Source of the DNA: Trachelipus rathkii
Lineage: Eukaryota > Arthropoda > Malacostraca > Isopoda > Trachelipodidae
Direction of reading: 5' to 3'
DNA: 19,731 nucleotides
NCBI GenBank assembly: GCA_015478945.1
Contig: JABUQX010038850.1
Span: forward strand, 20,001 to 39,731
Position numbers and translations under genes: made by a program. Below the pieces are notes generated by a model, which searched no databases, was not told where the DNA came from, and worked only from the letters and a program-made list of their open reading frames with translations. This document shows, one piece after another, positions 18,121-19,731 of the stretch. Positions within the stretch are counted from its first letter, which is position 1. Every line of letters begins with the position of its first letter.

Positions 18121-19731
18121 AGTAGGAGATCAATGAGTGGTTGGATAGGAATGTAAAGAAGTGTTTATAGAGTATGATATATATTTATATTTTTTGGGTA
18201 ATTTATTCTATTATCTATTAAGAACTCTTGACGAGTCTCTGTACATAAATCCAATTAAGTGTAGAAGATAATTAAAAGTGGATATGTGTGGTGAGTCGGG
18301 TATAAGGAGAATTGAGATAAAAGGTATATTTATTTTTATGTATAAGTATATATGATTTAATTAGTATATTCAGTTATTTATGTAAATAGAATGTCTATAA
18401 TAGTAAAGATTCCTTTTGTTTTTATGTTAGCTACATCTTGTGTTTCACACTCAGAGTAATAGTTCTTATTTTATAAGAATGTCTTATAGGCTTAGGGTAA
18501 AGGTGGTGGACTCGGGACTAAGTTTTTCTATACCGTTCCAATGATTACTTTTGTAATAATTACATTTAGCTCAGTTAGATTCTTAGTTAAAAAACAAAGA
18601 AATGTCTAAGTAGTATTTCTTTGTTTACTCTAGTAGTAGGTTTGCATACGTGAAAAATCGTATATATGTTGCTAAATCGCAGTAATATAATTAGTGAAGT
18701 AGTCTTTGAGAGCTCAAGTTTGGATATGGGTCAGATCAGTTGATTGACTTGAGGTAGTAGAGAGTTAATAATTTCATGTTGTTTTATACCGTATTGAGAT
18801 ATATGGCTGACGACATAAAGTCTTAGTTATTGATGGATTTACTGTCGGCTAATATTATTTATTTTCTTAAATGTAGATAGAAATTTCAAATTTTTTAATT
18901 TTAGTAGATAATATTTTTTAATACATTGATATTTATGTGAGAATGTCATATATCATATTAGAGATATTGTATTTACTCTATAGCATGTGTAGAATTTATG
19001 TAAATAGTTTTCGATAATATTTAATATTCGCAAGGTTTGTGATGTGTGACTATGATGTCATACAGATGTGATATCTAGTTTCGGTTGAATCTCATTGTAC
19101 AGATTATTTTATTTTGTTTTTTTAACTTCGGTGAAGAATATATTTTATGAGAAAAACGTTTCAAGTTATTATTAGTATTTAGTATTTAAACTATAAATAA
19201 TCATCTGTATATCCAAGTACTTCTCTTTATCTTGTTTAGGGTGGGTTTACTTCAACGGTCCGGCTGATATACCGTGTGGGGGTTCGATTACATGGTTAAA
19301 CTGCTGTTCATCAAAAAAACATGCTCTCATATTTTTAACTTATGGTTAAATAATATTTTTAACATCAACAGTTTTATAAATTTAGTACTACATTGGTATG
19401 CCAGTTAGAAATTTTCTCGTATTATATTTTGGAAGATCAAATTTTTATTTTACTTACAAGTGAGAAGAACTTTCTTATGTATTAAACCGGACGTTGAGTA
19501 ACAACTTCAAGGGTCTATAACTGACAAGAATTGGATATTTTCTAAAGATTCAGTGTTTTTTCTTTTACATTGAAGCGTGCATCGAAAGTGAAGGAAATGA
19601 GCGTGATTTGTTTTGCGTTCATTTTTTGACGTTGTTTATTTAAAGAAAGGAAATGAATAAGAAATCTATTGAAATAATATGCTTAGTTTTTGTTATAATA
19701 TATTATATGTGATGATATGATGAGTTGATGA
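18121..19731. other. No gene seen: AT-rich sequence with stops at about the random rate
   Basis: I read one frame through from about 18430 to the end and counted roughly one stop per 11-12 codons, about what random DNA of this composition gives. A 22-codon ATG frame at 18391-18459 (MSIIVKIPFVFMLATSCVSH) resembles a signal peptide but has no convincing continuation. No RNA gene is recognised. Confidence 0.65.

Noticed and set aside
19225..19310. tRNA-like B-box (GGGTTCGATTAC) near 19280
   Set aside because: The arms next to the TTCGATT loop do not pair, and no acceptor stem or A-box at the right distance is seen.
18430..19731. One frame that looks like a long protein if all stops are read as amino acids
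   Set aside because: I counted about one stop per 11-12 codons, the random rate for this composition. A reassigned genetic code is not supported, since the host gene uses no internal stop codons over 2,000 codons.
1..19731. CRISPR array, rRNA, intact transposase, reverse transcriptase or integrase
   Set aside because: I saw no regularly spaced direct repeats with unique spacers and no catalytic motif of these families in any frame I read.

Overview
The window looks like nuclear DNA of an AT-rich invertebrate, possibly an arthropod (weak inference). The evidence is GT-AG introns with a matched reading phase, kilobase-long exons coding for a Ser/Lys/Asn/Asp-rich protein, many long (AT)n microsatellites, and no bacterial operons or rRNA. 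I recognise no RNA gene, CRISPR array or intact transposon.

Left part, 1-8600, minus strand: one large gene running right to left and leaving the window at base 1. It has a small exon (8543-8478), an 82-bp intron, a 3.45-kb exon (8395-4941), a 2.43-kb intron (4940-2508) and a second long exon (2507-1, incomplete). The exon junctions keep phase (0/0, then 2 nt + 1 nt), giving about 2,010 residues with no stop. The protein is mostly disordered, with psi-KxE motifs, a Lys/His-rich basic tract, a PYSPS cluster, a helical Lys-rich segment and an in-frame 60-residue tandem duplication. This suggests a nuclear scaffold or transcription/RNA-processing factor. I cannot name the gene.

Middle, 8600-10120: microsatellites, a short GC-rich CpG-containing patch (about 8955-9015) and two weak divergent open frames around 9570/9608. 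The rightward one starts like a signal peptide and is followed by a possible exon at 9976-10118.

Right part, 10800-18120: no intact long gene. There is a string of 40-140-codon open frames, mostly on the plus strand with one clear group on the minus strand (about 15961-15295). Several seem to continue one another through frame changes or single stops. One break is a perfect 10-bp tandem duplication at 17861-17880; removing one copy would put the flanking frames in register. This could be a cluster of decayed genes of unknown origin (old inserted DNA, a dead transposon or virus, or host pseudogenes), but part of it is within what chance gives in AT-rich DNA. 18121-19731 has stops at about the random rate and looks non-coding.

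The large gene reads through thousands of bases rich in A/T runs without a frameshift. General sequencing error is therefore a poor explanation for the broken frames on the right.
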